DNA of 64,000 nt from assembly GCF_002736205.1 (NCBI RefSeq), contig NZ_CP024091.1, forward strand, positions 2,787,555 through 2,851,554, written 5' to 3'. This document shows positions 54,904-63,482 of this stretch, one piece after another. The stretch's first letter is position 1. Every line of letters begins with the position of its first letter. The translations under genes and the position numbers were made by a program. The notes under the pieces are model-generated. The model saw only the letters and a program-made list of their open reading frames with translations. It was not told the origin of the DNA and did no database searches. Source of the stretch: Pedobacter ginsengisoli (GTDB lineage Bacteria > Bacteroidota > Bacteroidia > Sphingobacteriales > Sphingobacteriaceae).

Positions 54904-56148
54904 CTATTTACTAACTTCAATTATATCATACTGATTGAACTGATCATAAGATGAAGTAATTACCTCCTCATTCTTTTGCAGCCCTTCCAGTACCTCATAA
55001 TACAGGTGATTTTTACGTCCAATCTTTATATTTCTTTTTGTTGCTTTTCCGTCTTTAATCACAAACGCCCATGAACCACCAGTGCTTTGGAAAAATTGAC
55101 CCTGTGCAAGCAACAGCGATTTACTATTATCTGACAAGGTTAGTTTTACCTGTAACGACAAGCCTCTTCTTAACCCCTCTGGCGATGCACCATCAAATGT
55201 TAACTCTATCTGGAACTGACCGGCCGTTACCTCTGGGATCACTTTTTTAACTGTTAAACGGTATGTTTTTCCATTGAACTCACAATTTGCAGATTGTCCT
55301 TCTTTTACTCTATTAATATAATATTCATCAACACCTGCCTGTAATTTATAGCCTTGCAACACATCAATTTTACCCAGCATTTCATTTGCATTATATGACT
55401 TACCTGTTACCGGATCATAAGATGATAAACGGCCGGCAACAGGTGCCTTGATGGTCATATTTTCTATATTCTGTCTAATGGTTTCTAAACTTTCGTTCAT
55501 TCTGCCAATAGAGAAATCTATTTGTTTTAGTTGCATCGTTCGACTTTGGTTTTCTTGCTTTACAGCCTCTCTTAGTATTTTTTTACGACCCTGATAGTAT
55601 TCGTAATCCTGACTTGATATATTAAACTCCTGCAAGGTGATCACCTTTTTTGAGAACAATACGCTATCTATTTTGTACTTACGGCTTGCCGTTCTTAAAC
55701 TGTTCTCAATTTCCATCATATCCTGGCTCATTACTCTTTGGTTCTGCTCCAGATCAAGCCTAAGCTTACGCAACTGATTAATCTGTTCAATTATACTGGT
55801 TTCGCTAGAGGTGTAATTTGACAATGCATTAGGATTGGTTATTCTTAAAAGAGGTGTCCCCTTTACCACACTAGCACCATTTTCAGTAAAAATCTCAGCA
55901 ACAGTCCCCCCCTCTGGTGAGCTAACAATCACAGAGGTTAAAGGAACAACGCTGGTATTTAGTAAAACCACATCTTCAAAATCTCCATAAAGCACTTTGT
56001 TGATAGTGATTTTATCAGGATCGGCTTTGTAAACTTTATTTAGTGACAAACTGTAACCATATGCAACAAGACCCACAAAAATTGCCCCTCCTACCAACAT
56101 CAGAATGGTTTTTTTATTGAATCTCTTTTTCTCTATTTTCTTATCCAT
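54904..56148 (-). CDS. Membrane-fusion adaptor (HlyD/MacA-like)
   Basis: A 414-residue periplasmic adaptor. One membrane anchor (about 13-35) is followed by a lipoyl/barrel-sandwich half (VSSPEGGTVAEIFTENGASV), a long coiled coil (about 105-225), the second half (VAGRLSSYDPVTGKSYNANE), a beta-barrel and a membrane-proximal domain (GRKNHLYYEVLEGLQKNEEV). It would link the permeases to an outer-membrane channel; no TolC gene is present here. Start: an in-frame GTG at 56169 coincides with the predicted sigma-54 transcription start, so ATG 56148 (MDKKIEKKRF) is chosen. Confidence 0.9.
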   Translation of the reverse strand: MDKKIEKKRFNKKTILMLVGGAIFVGLVAYGYSLSLNKVYKADPDKITINKVLYGDFEDVVLLNTSVVPLTSVIVSSPEGGTVAEIFTENGASVVKGTPLLRITNPNALSNYTSSETSIIEQINQLRKLRLDLEQNQRVMSQDMMEIENSLRTASRKYKIDSVLFSKKVITLQEFNISSQDYEYYQGRKKILREAVKQENQSRTMQLKQIDFSIGRMNESLETIRQNIENMTIKAPVAGRLSSYDPVTGKSYNANEMLGKIDVLQGYKLQAGVDEYYINRVKEGQSANCEFNGKTYRLTVKKVIPEVTAGQFQIELTFDGASPEGLRRGLSLQVKLTLSDNSKSLLLAQGQFFQSTGGSWAFVIKDGKATKRNIKIGRKNHLYYEVLEGLQKNEEVITSSYDQFNQYDIIEVSK

Positions 56149-56178
56149 TTTGTTTTTTACGCTTAACACTTACTGCTA

Positions 56179-56195
56179 AGCCAAGTATATGCCAA
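56179..56195 (-). promoter_or_regulatory. Sigma-54 promoter before the adaptor gene
   Basis: TTGGCATATACTTGGCT on the minus strand keeps GG and GC 12 bp apart, like the two internal promoters, with a weaker -12 half. The predicted start is near 56169. Confidence 0.6.
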
Positions 56196-56257
56196 CAAGA
56201 AAAATAGCTTTTATACAGCTGTAAATCAAATAATTAAATATATCACAAAACAAAACA

Positions 56258-56294
56258 TGTTCATAATCGGACACTCAATGTACATCATCGAACA
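56258..56294. promoter_or_regulatory. Paired activator sites between adaptor and regulator genes
   Basis: TGTTCATAATCGGACA (56258-56273) and TGTACATCATCGAACA (56279-56294) repeat the TGTNCATNATCGNACA word in the same direction, again 21 bp apart. They lie about 105 bp upstream of the adaptor start and also just upstream of the regulator's own -7 box. Confidence 0.65.
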
Positions 56295-56301
56295 CTTTTA
56301 C

Positions 56302-56309
56302 TACTTTTG
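56302..56309 (+). promoter_or_regulatory. Housekeeping -7 box for the regulator-kinase pair
   Basis: TACTTTTG matches TAnnTTTG, 22 bp before ATG 56331. The place where a -33 element should be is occupied by the second activator site at 56279-56294. Confidence 0.5.
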
Positions 56310-56330
56310 ATTAACAAACCTTTTATTACA

Positions 56331-57704
56331 ATGATAGATGCAACCGTTTTAGTCATTGATGATGATGATGATGATATCCTTTTAAGTGCAAGATTATTTT
56401 TAAAGCAGCATTTTAATCAGGTAATCACTTGCAAATCACCTAAAGAAATTAATGTATTACTTAGCCGTAATGAAGTTGATATTATCTTGCTCGATATGAA
56501 TTACCAAAAGGGAGCAAGTGATGGTCGTGAAGGAATTTACTGGTTGGAACATATCCTATCTATAGATAAAGACTATGTAGTAATATTAATGACTGCCTAT
56601 GGCAATGTTGAACTTGCTGTTCAGGCTATTAAAAAAGGTGCTACAGATTTCATTTTAAAGCCATGGGAAAATGAAAAGCTGTTTGCAACCTTATCTGCTG
56701 CATCCAGATTAAGGCAATCTAATAAAAAGGTAAAGAAGCTGGAAAGGATTCATTCCTCATTGCAAAAGGATATTAACCGTCAGTTTGAAAACATTGTAGG
56801 AAATTCTGAGCCCATAAAACATCTGCAAAACACATTGGTAAAAGTGGCACCTACAGATGCCAATGTTTTGATTCTGGGAGAGAATGGAACAGGGAAACAA
56901 GTGTTTGCTTATGAATTACACAAACTTTCGCACAGAAAGAATCAGATTTTTATGCATGTAGACCTTGGTTCATTAAATGAGAACCTATTCGAAAGCGAGT
57001 TATTCGGCTATGCCAAAGGTGCTTTTACAGATGCAAAGGATGATAAACCAGGAAGATTTGAAATGGCCGAAGGTGGAACAATATTTCTGGATGAGATTGG
57101 CAACCTATCATTACCATTACAGGCCAAGCTGTTAAGTGTAATTCAGAACCGCACAGTTAACCGTTTGGGCGAAAGCAAAGAAAGAAAAATCAATGTACGC
57201 CTTATCACGGCAACCAATATGCCTCTTAATGAGATGGTTTCAAAGGGCACATTCCGTCAGGATTTACTTTTCAGAATAAATACCGTTGAGCTACTTTTAC
57301 CAGGACTGGCGCAACGTGGAGATGATATTCTGCTACTAGCCAACCATTTCTTAAATACTTTTAGTACAAAATACCATAAAAGCATTATTGATTTTGAAGC
57401 CAAGGCCGAAAGTATGTTACTAAACTACCACTGGCCCGGTAACGTTCGCGAATTACAGCATGTAGTAGAGCGAGCAGTAATTATGTCTGATAGCCTTAAA
57501 ATTGGGGTAAACGACCTGCAACTCAGTCCGCAGAAGTTTGGTGGCACTGCACCTATCCAATCAGATATGGGATTGGAAGAAATGGAAAAACTAATGGTGC
57601 AAAAAGCAATAGATAAACATAAAGGGAACATATCCAGAGCCGCTGCTGATCTTGGACTAACGCGTGCAGCACTTTACAGACGTATAGAAAAATTTGACTT
57701 ATAA
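56331..57704 (+). CDS. Sigma-54-dependent response regulator (NtrC family)
   Basis: 457 residues from ATG 56331; a TTG at 56307 in frame falls inside the -7 box and is rejected. The receiver domain (1-120) has phospho-acceptor Asp55 and Lys110. The AAA+ domain has Walker A GENGTGK (183-189), the sigma-54 contact loop GAFTDA (230-235) instead of GAFTGA, and FLDEIG near 252. A Fis-type HTH is at about 420-457 (NISRAAADLGLTRAALYRRI). It would activate the sigma-54 promoters of the permease array through the paired sites. Its stop overlaps the kinase ATG (TAATG). Confidence 0.94.
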   Translation: MIDATVLVIDDDDDDILLSARLFLKQHFNQVITCKSPKEINVLLSRNEVDIILLDMNYQKGASDGREGIYWLEHILSIDKDYVVILMTAYGNVELAVQAIKKGATDFILKPWENEKLFATLSAASRLRQSNKKVKKLERIHSSLQKDINRQFENIVGNSEPIKHLQNTLVKVAPTDANVLILGENGTGKQVFAYELHKLSHRKNQIFMHVDLGSLNENLFESELFGYAKGAFTDAKDDKPGRFEMAEGGTIFLDEIGNLSLPLQAKLLSVIQNRTVNRLGESKERKINVRLITATNMPLNEMVSKGTFRQDLLFRINTVELLLPGLAQRGDDILLLANHFLNTFSTKYHKSIIDFEAKAESMLLNYHWPGNVRELQHVVERAVIMSDSLKIGVNDLQLSPQKFGGTAPIQSDMGLEEMEKLMVQKAIDKHKGNISRAAADLGLTRAALYRRIEKFDL

Positions 57705-59065
57705 TGTTTTATAACCGCTTTACCTTTCGTTTAATAAGTCGCCTGGTGGTTATTAATGCCTTGGCTGTCCTGTTATTTTATCTAATCAAAAAAACTGAAC
57801 TATGGTTTACAATAATTGGTTTAGGCATTATTCTGATTGGTACAATGCTGAGCCTTTACTATTACATTAACCAGATCAGGGACGACATCAATAGGTTTAT
57901 TCTGGCTGTAAAAACACGCGATAATACTTTAAACTTCAAAAACAAAGCGACAAAAGGAAGTTTCCCTGAATTATATGAGTCATTTAATGACATTATACAA
58001 GTTCAGAAGGATATACAGCTCGAAAAAGATTCCATGTTTCAGCTCATTAAAACTATCCTTGAACAGGTACCCGTAGGCGTAATTGTAATAAAAGACGATA
58101 GAGAAGATACCAAACATGAAGAAATAGTATTCTTTAACCAGGCAGCCAGCCAATTATTAAATGTACCCGCTTACAAATACTGGCACAGGCTAAGCCAGCA
58201 TATTCCTCAATTTTCTACCGAGATAGAATCTATTGGTAAGGGAGGAAAGCGCTTTATGGAACTTAAAATACAGGACAAACTTATCCAGCTATCAACAGAA
58301 GTGATCCCATTAAATTTATACAATACGGATTATACCATAATATCTTTCCAAAACATTAAGGACGAGATTGAGCAAAAAGAATCAGAAGCGTGGAACAGGC
58401 TTATTGGTGTTATATCACATGAAATACTGAATTCCATTACCCCTATCAGCTCACTTTCTAACACGGTTGATGGTATGATTGCTAATAAACAGAGTCTAGA
58501 TTCTGATGAACTGGAAGATCTAAAACCTGCAATCAAGACCATCAGGAGAAGATCAGAAGGTTTGTTAGATTTCGTAAAAGATTATCGTTTAATAGCTGAA
58601 CTGCCTACACCTGACTTGCACTACCATACCATTGGCGAAATACTACAGCACATTAAAGTGTTGATGCAACCTTTTGCCAGTGGCAGAAATATCATCCTTA
58701 AGGTTGACCAAACATCCTCGAAGATTAGTATAAACATAGATCTGAAACTGATAGAGCAGGCGTTGATAAATCTGGTTACCAATAGCATATATGCACTTGA
58801 GAGTGTTGCAGAGCAATCTGTTATTGAGATTAGCTACAGACTAGATCAGAACAAGTTATATTTTGAGGTTAGCGATAATGGCAAAGGCATTGAGCCGGAG
58901 CTATTAGAGAAGATTTTTGTGCCATTCTTTACCACCAGAAAAAATGGTTCGGGTATTGGCTTAACCATTACCCGAAACATTATGAAAATGCACCAGGGAA
59001 GTTTAGAAGTAACTTCGGTTCCTTTCGAAAAAACTACCTTTTCTCTGGTGTTTAAATATCAATAA
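57704..59065 (+). CDS. Sensor histidine kinase with almost no periplasmic domain
   Basis: 453 residues. Two helices (about 10-28 and 34-54) are joined by only a few residues, so the protein has essentially no periplasmic sensor, as in intramembrane-sensing kinases. Residues 110-220 look like a PAS domain, His239 is in the phosphorylation motif SHEILNSITPI, the N-box is NLVTNSIYAL (356-365), and G-boxes DNGKGIEP (391-398) and GSGIGL (415-420) are intact. It is translationally coupled to the sigma-54 regulator. The stop abuts the convergent glgC stop with no space for a terminator. Confidence 0.94.
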   Translation: MFYNRFTFRLISRLVVINALAVLLFYLIKKTELWFTIIGLGIILIGTMLSLYYYINQIRDDINRFILAVKTRDNTLNFKNKATKGSFPELYESFNDIIQVQKDIQLEKDSMFQLIKTILEQVPVGVIVIKDDREDTKHEEIVFFNQAASQLLNVPAYKYWHRLSQHIPQFSTEIESIGKGGKRFMELKIQDKLIQLSTEVIPLNLYNTDYTIISFQNIKDEIEQKESEAWNRLIGVISHEILNSITPISSLSNTVDGMIANKQSLDSDELEDLKPAIKTIRRRSEGLLDFVKDYRLIAELPTPDLHYHTIGEILQHIKVLMQPFASGRNIILKVDQTSSKISINIDLKLIEQALINLVTNSIYALESVAEQSVIEISYRLDQNKLYFEVSDNGKGIEPELLEKIFVPFFTTRKNGSGIGLTITRNIMKMHQGSLEVTSVPFEKTTFSLVFKYQ

Positions 59066-60337
59066 TTAAATTACCGTTCCATCTGGTATAACAGCACCTT
59101 TTTTCACTACTACGATACCATCCTTAACAGTATAAAGTGCATGGTCGCCATCAGGTAAATGAGCGCCACCAATAATCTGCACATTGTCGCCTATCCTGCT
59201 GTTCTTATCAATTATTGCATTAACAATTTTACAGTTATCGCCAATTCCAATAAGTGGTTTTGTTCCTTTCTCCTTTTCTATTTCTATCAGGGTTTGATAT
59301 TTATCGCTACCCATAATATAACAGCTTTCAATATGAGTACCAACTCCAATTCTTGACCTGATACCAATTACGGCATGCTTTATACTTTCTGCTTCTAAAA
59401 TACAGCCCTCAGCAATAATGGCCTTATCTAAAGTGGTTCCTAATATCTTTGATGGAGGCAGCATACGAGCGCGTGTAAAGATGCTATGACCGCTATCGAA
59501 CAAATTGAATTTAGGAATATCATCCGTTAAACCGAGGTTGGCTTCAAAGAATGATGATATATTACCTATATCGGTCCAGTAGCCTTCATATTGATAACTT
59601 AATACATCGTACTCAGTAAGCATTCTTGGGATAATCTCTTTTCCAAAATCTTTCTCATCCTCATTTTCTGCGAAAATCTTGATTAAAAGATCCTTATTAA
59701 AAATGTAAATACCCATAGAGGCCAGATAATCGCGACCTTCGGCATGCATTTCCGGACCGGTATCTGAAACCCAGTCTTGCAGATTTGTTTTTGGCTTTTC
59801 AATGAATGAAGTAATGATATTCTGTTCATTAGCCTTAAGTATCCCGAAATCAGGAGCATCCTTAGCATTTACAGGAATAGTTGCAAGCGTAACCTGAACG
59901 CCGCTGTCTATATGCGCCTGTACCATCTGCTTAAAATCCATTTGATACAACTGATCTCCTGAAAGGATCAACACATATTCAAAGTCATGATTCAACAGGT
60001 GATGCATTGTTTGTCTTACTGCATCAGCTGTTCCCTGAAACCACGTCGGATTATCAGGTGTTTGCTCGGCAGCAAGAATATCAACAAAGGCCAGACTAAA
60101 ATGACTAAAGTGATAAGTGTTTTTAATGTGCTTATTTAAAGATGCAGAATTAAACTGCGTTAAAACAAACATGCGGTGTATACCCGAGTTTAAGCAATTG
60201 GAGATTGGAATATCAACCAATCTGTATTTCCCTGCAATAGGCACAGCAGGTTTAGAGCGAGTTTGTGTAAGAGGGGCTAACCTAGAGCCCTGGCCGCCGC
60301 CAAGAATTACACCCAATACTTTGTCAGTCATGTTCAT
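59066..60337 (-). CDS. glgC: Glucose-1-phosphate adenylyltransferase
   Basis: Makes ADP-glucose for glycogen. The nucleotidyltransferase motif GGGQGSRLAPLTQTRSKPAV is near residues 13-32, followed by KYRLVDIPISNCLNSGI. The C-terminal left-handed beta-helix runs from about 300 (VIGIRSRIG, IDKNSRIGDN). Length 423 is normal. Start ATG 60337 or the ATG two codons later. It follows glgA at 6 bp. Confidence 0.96.
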   Translation of the reverse strand: MNMTDKVLGVILGGGQGSRLAPLTQTRSKPAVPIAGKYRLVDIPISNCLNSGIHRMFVLTQFNSASLNKHIKNTYHFSHFSLAFVDILAAEQTPDNPTWFQGTADAVRQTMHHLLNHDFEYVLILSGDQLYQMDFKQMVQAHIDSGVQVTLATIPVNAKDAPDFGILKANEQNIITSFIEKPKTNLQDWVSDTGPEMHAEGRDYLASMGIYIFNKDLLIKIFAENEDEKDFGKEIIPRMLTEYDVLSYQYEGYWTDIGNISSFFEANLGLTDDIPKFNLFDSGHSIFTRARMLPPSKILGTTLDKAIIAEGCILEAESIKHAVIGIRSRIGVGTHIESCYIMGSDKYQTLIEIEKEKGTKPLIGIGDNCKIVNAIIDKNSRIGDNVQIIGGAHLPDGDHALYTVKDGIVVVKKGAVIPDGTVI

Positions 60338-60343
60338 TCATAT

Positions 60344-61750
60344 TTAAATTTGGTAAAGATCAATATATTGTTGTGCTGCATTATCCCAGGAATGATCGAG
60401 CTGCATCATAAACTTACGAATTTCTTTTACTTTTTTCTTATCCAGGTACAATTCATATGCACGCCCCATTGCATGGTTTACATCCCATACGCTGGTTTGG
60501 TCATGACACAATCCAAAACCGTTATCACCTATATCTATTACAGTATCTTTAAGTCCCCCGATACGCCTTACAATAGGTATTGTACCATATCTTAAAGCGT
60601 ACATCTGGTTTAACCCACAAGGTTCTACCCTACTTGGCATAAGCAAAAAGTCTGCTCCTGCATATATTTGATGAGAAAGCTGTTCATTATACCCTATATA
60701 TGCGTTGTAATTTCCAGGAAAAACATCTTTTAAATGGTTAAGTCTTCCTTCAACCTGCGGATCGCCAGAGCCCAGAACCAGCACATTTATATCGCCGTTT
60801 GCCTGATGCAAAGCGTTGTAAAATATATCCGGCAATAAATCTGCTCCTTTTTCTCCAACCAATCTGCCAATAAAAGTATACAAAGGTTTATCCGGATCAA
60901 GATTAAAAACACTGCAAAGTGCTGCTTTGTTTGCTTGTTTTCCGGCCTCTACTGTTTTAATTGAAAATTGCTTTTCCAGCATAGTATCAGTAGCGGGATT
61001 CCAAACGTCATTGTCAATACCATTTAGTATACCTACAGATTTACCTCTCTCTTGCGCCAGCAAATCTTCCAGTCCGTTTGCCCTGAAGCTTATTTCATCA
61101 AGATAACTTGGAGATACGGTAGTTACCCTCCATGAACATTTTATTGCTGATGCCAGAGGATTAATAGCACCTCTCCAATCAAGCTGGCCTGACTTCCATA
61201 AGTCGAAAGGTGGAATGTAATGAAGTTTATCCCAGCCAAACTGCCCCTGATATTGTGCATTGTGAATGGTTAATATGGTTGGTACATTACTTATATTCCT
61301 AAACTGCTGGCAATAAGCCATCATAAAAGGCACCAATCCGGTATGGTGATCATGACAGTGTACTACATCAGGACGATGCTCCCATTGTGAAATCCAATCT
61401 AAAACAGATATCTGGTAGGCTAAAAAGCGTTCTGTATCGTCGTCATAACCGTAAACTTTTTCCCGGTCCATAAGGCCAGAAATGTGTACCAGATAAAGAT
61501 CAAACCCAAGTTTATTGGTTTTCTCTCTAAAAATTCTTACAGGAAAGTTATGGAAGCCCAGTTTACTCCAGCCATCATACACCACTTCAAACTCATTTTC
61601 TTGCATAAATCGGGTCTGGTAGGCCGGCATAACAACCTTGGCTACATGCCCAAGCTTATTTTGATACTTAGGTAAAGCACCAACAACATCCCCCAAACCA
61701 CCTACTTTAGCAATAGGATAGCATTCGGCACTAAGGTGTATAATTTCCAT
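60344..61750 (-). CDS. glgA: Glycogen synthase (GT5)
   Basis: 468 residues extending alpha-1,4-glucan from ADP-glucose. The KVGGLGDVVG motif (residues about 16-25) binds ADP, and the C-terminal donor site contains PSRVEPCGLNQMYALRYG, the E-x7-E pattern of GT5. The His-rich DVVHCHDHHTGL segment fits the acceptor side. It is the first gene of the two-gene glg unit, preceded by a 481-bp region containing a large inverted repeat. Confidence 0.95.
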   Translation of the reverse strand: MEIIHLSAECYPIAKVGGLGDVVGALPKYQNKLGHVAKVVMPAYQTRFMQENEFEVVYDGWSKLGFHNFPVRIFREKTNKLGFDLYLVHISGLMDREKVYGYDDDTERFLAYQISVLDWISQWEHRPDVVHCHDHHTGLVPFMMAYCQQFRNISNVPTILTIHNAQYQGQFGWDKLHYIPPFDLWKSGQLDWRGAINPLASAIKCSWRVTTVSPSYLDEISFRANGLEDLLAQERGKSVGILNGIDNDVWNPATDTMLEKQFSIKTVEAGKQANKAALCSVFNLDPDKPLYTFIGRLVGEKGADLLPDIFYNALHQANGDINVLVLGSGDPQVEGRLNHLKDVFPGNYNAYIGYNEQLSHQIYAGADFLLMPSRVEPCGLNQMYALRYGTIPIVRRIGGLKDTVIDIGDNGFGLCHDQTSVWDVNHAMGRAYELYLDKKKVKEIRKFMMQLDHSWDNAAQQYIDLYQI

Positions 61751-62231
61751 AATTTGAGGTTTTAAAAATCACTCTCAAATTAGCGATTCCAATAGGGAAA
61801 GCAAATAATTAAAGGAAAAAAATTTAATAAAAATGATGGCGGGTAGTTTTTAAAAAAATGGCATACTATTCAGAGTCTGGAATAAGTTACGCTGAAGAAG
61901 CTTAAATGATTCCTAGGGCTCTTCATAGCATATCCATTTTTTTCTAAGTGCAAAACTACGCACCAATATTTTTATTGAATTTATAGGGAGGAAAAATAAA
62001 GGGATAGAGGAGAGAAAGAGAGGGTAGAGAAAGGAAATTGAGAGAGTAAAATAGAGATAGGACAAATTTATTTGAGGGGAATCTGGATTAGAAAGTAACA
62101 TTTGCCAAGTTAAGCGTCTAGAAAAAATCAATTGTACTGCGAAGAGACCTAGGAACTTTTGCCCTTTTTCAGGGCAAAAGATTCCAGACTCTGAGTAGTA
62201 TGTTGATTTTTTTCAAAAGCAAACAAGAAAT
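61751..62231. other. Intergenic region between glgA and cysN
   Basis: No gene is supported. It contains the large imperfect inverted repeat at about 61852-62210, a purine-rich core (about 61986-62063) and a 10-bp hairpin (CTTTTGCCCT/AGGGCAAAAG at 62156-62180). The glgA promoter must lie at its left end. Confidence 0.55.
61862..62202. repeat. Terminal inverted repeats of a MITE-like or structured element
   Basis: The arm 61862-61883 and the reverse complement of 62181-62202 agree in 21 of 22 positions (core TCAGAGTCTGGAAT). A second pair lies further in: CCTAGGGCTCTTC (61912-61924) and GAAGAGACCTAGG (62141-62153), one mismatch. Weaker similarity continues inward. No ORF is inside and no target duplication is clear. 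Confidence 0.6.
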
Positions 62232-63482
62232 CTAATCTGCTACAGCTCTGAACATCAAAGCAGCTACAGTTAAATTAGTTCTGCTGTCTATTAAAATAGC
62301 AGCGCCATTAGCCTTATTATCCGTGTAAAAGTCAAACGCAAGCGCATCAGCCGTTTTAATTACTATACGACCTATGTCGTTTAATTTAAAGTCGTAAGCT
62401 TCCTGTTTTTCAAGGGTGTTGATATCCACTTTGTGGATGATCTCACGAACTTTACACTTAGTAACCTTGCTATTGTGTTGCAACAAATAAGTAATACTCT
62501 CATCAAGAGGGCGCTTATCCATCCAGCATACATCAGCTTCAATCAGCTGAGAATGTTGAGGTAAGTGATCGGAATTCACCAATACATCTCCGCGACTAAT
62601 ATCTATATTATCTTTCAGGTGAATGGTTACCGACTGGCCTGCATGTACTTCAGAAGGAGTTTGATCAAATACTTCAATACGTTCAATAACTGAGCTGGTA
62701 CCAGAAGGCAACACAGTTACTTTATCGTTTACATTAAATGAACCACTAAGCACACGACCAGCATAACCTCTGTAATCATGAAGTTCATCTGTTTGAGGCC
62801 TAACCACCCACTGCACAGGCATACGGGCAAGATTATAATCAGGGCCAGTCTCTACATCAACATTCTCCAGGAAATGAAGCAAGCTCTGGCCTTTATACCA
62901 AGGCATATGTTCCGATTCATTAACTACGTTATCACCTTTTAAGGCACTAATAGGAATAAAAGTAACATCCTTTAAACTTAAGTTAGCGGCAAGAGCTTTA
63001 TACTTATCGGTAATGGCATTAAATACATCCTCACTAAAATCTACCATATCCATTTTGTTTAAGCACACTACAACATGCTCAATACCTAATAAAGAAACCA
63101 GGTAAGAATGTCTGATGGTCTGCTCAATCACACCATTACGTGCATCAATTAAAATGATGGCAAGTTTGGCAGTAGATGCACCTGTAATCATGTTACGGGT
63201 ATACTGAATATGACCCGGGGTATCAGCTATGATAAACTTACGTTTATCGGTCTGAAAATATTTATAAGCCACATCAATGGTAATCCCCTGCTCTCTTTCG
63301 GCCCTTAAGCCGTCTGTTAAAATAGCAAGATCAATTGATCCATCATCGTTTTTACGGTTAGATTGCTGTAAAGCCTCTAGCTGATCGGCTAAAATGGAAT
63401 CGGTATCATATAACAGCCTTCCAATAAGTGTGCTTTTACCATCATCAACACTACCGGCTGTAAAAAATTTAAGTAAGTTCAT
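62232..63482 (-). CDS. cysN: Sulfate adenylyltransferase subunit 1 (GTPase)
   Basis: A 416-residue elongation-factor-like GTPase that drives CysD. The G1 motif GSVDDGKST is at 10-18, then DTPGHIQYTRNM (G3) and NKMD (G4), then EF-Tu-like domains II and III (VQWVVRPQTDELHDYRGYAG). With CysD it makes adenosine 5'-phosphosulfate. The APS kinase domain sometimes fused to CysN is absent. The start shares one base with the cysD stop (TAATG). Confidence 0.96.
   Translation of the reverse strand: MNLLKFFTAGSVDDGKSTLIGRLLYDTDSILADQLEALQQSNRKNDDGSIDLAILTDGLRAEREQGITIDVAYKYFQTDKRKFIIADTPGHIQYTRNMITGASTAKLAIILIDARNGVIEQTIRHSYLVSLLGIEHVVVCLNKMDMVDFSEDVFNAITDKYKALAANLSLKDVTFIPISALKGDNVVNESEHMPWYKGQSLLHFLENVDVETGPDYNLARMPVQWVVRPQTDELHDYRGYAGRVLSGSFNVNDKVTVLPSGTSSVIERIEVFDQTPSEVHAGQSVTIHLKDNIDISRGDVLVNSDHLPQHSQLIEADVCWMDKRPLDESITYLLQHNSKVTKCKVREIIHKVDINTLEKQEAYDFKLNDIGRIVIKTADALAFDFYTDNKANGAAILIDSRTNLTVAALMFRAVAD

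Noticed and set aside
61913..62131. 72-residue ORF on the minus strand between glgA and cysN
   Set aside because: It lies in the purine-rich core of the inverted repeat, has low-complexity sequence (many S, F, L, P) and resembles no protein.
62156..62180. Hairpin CTTTTGCCCT/AGGGCAAAAG as the cysN terminator
   Set aside because: No T-run follows on the minus strand; it is more simply part of the larger inverted-repeat element.
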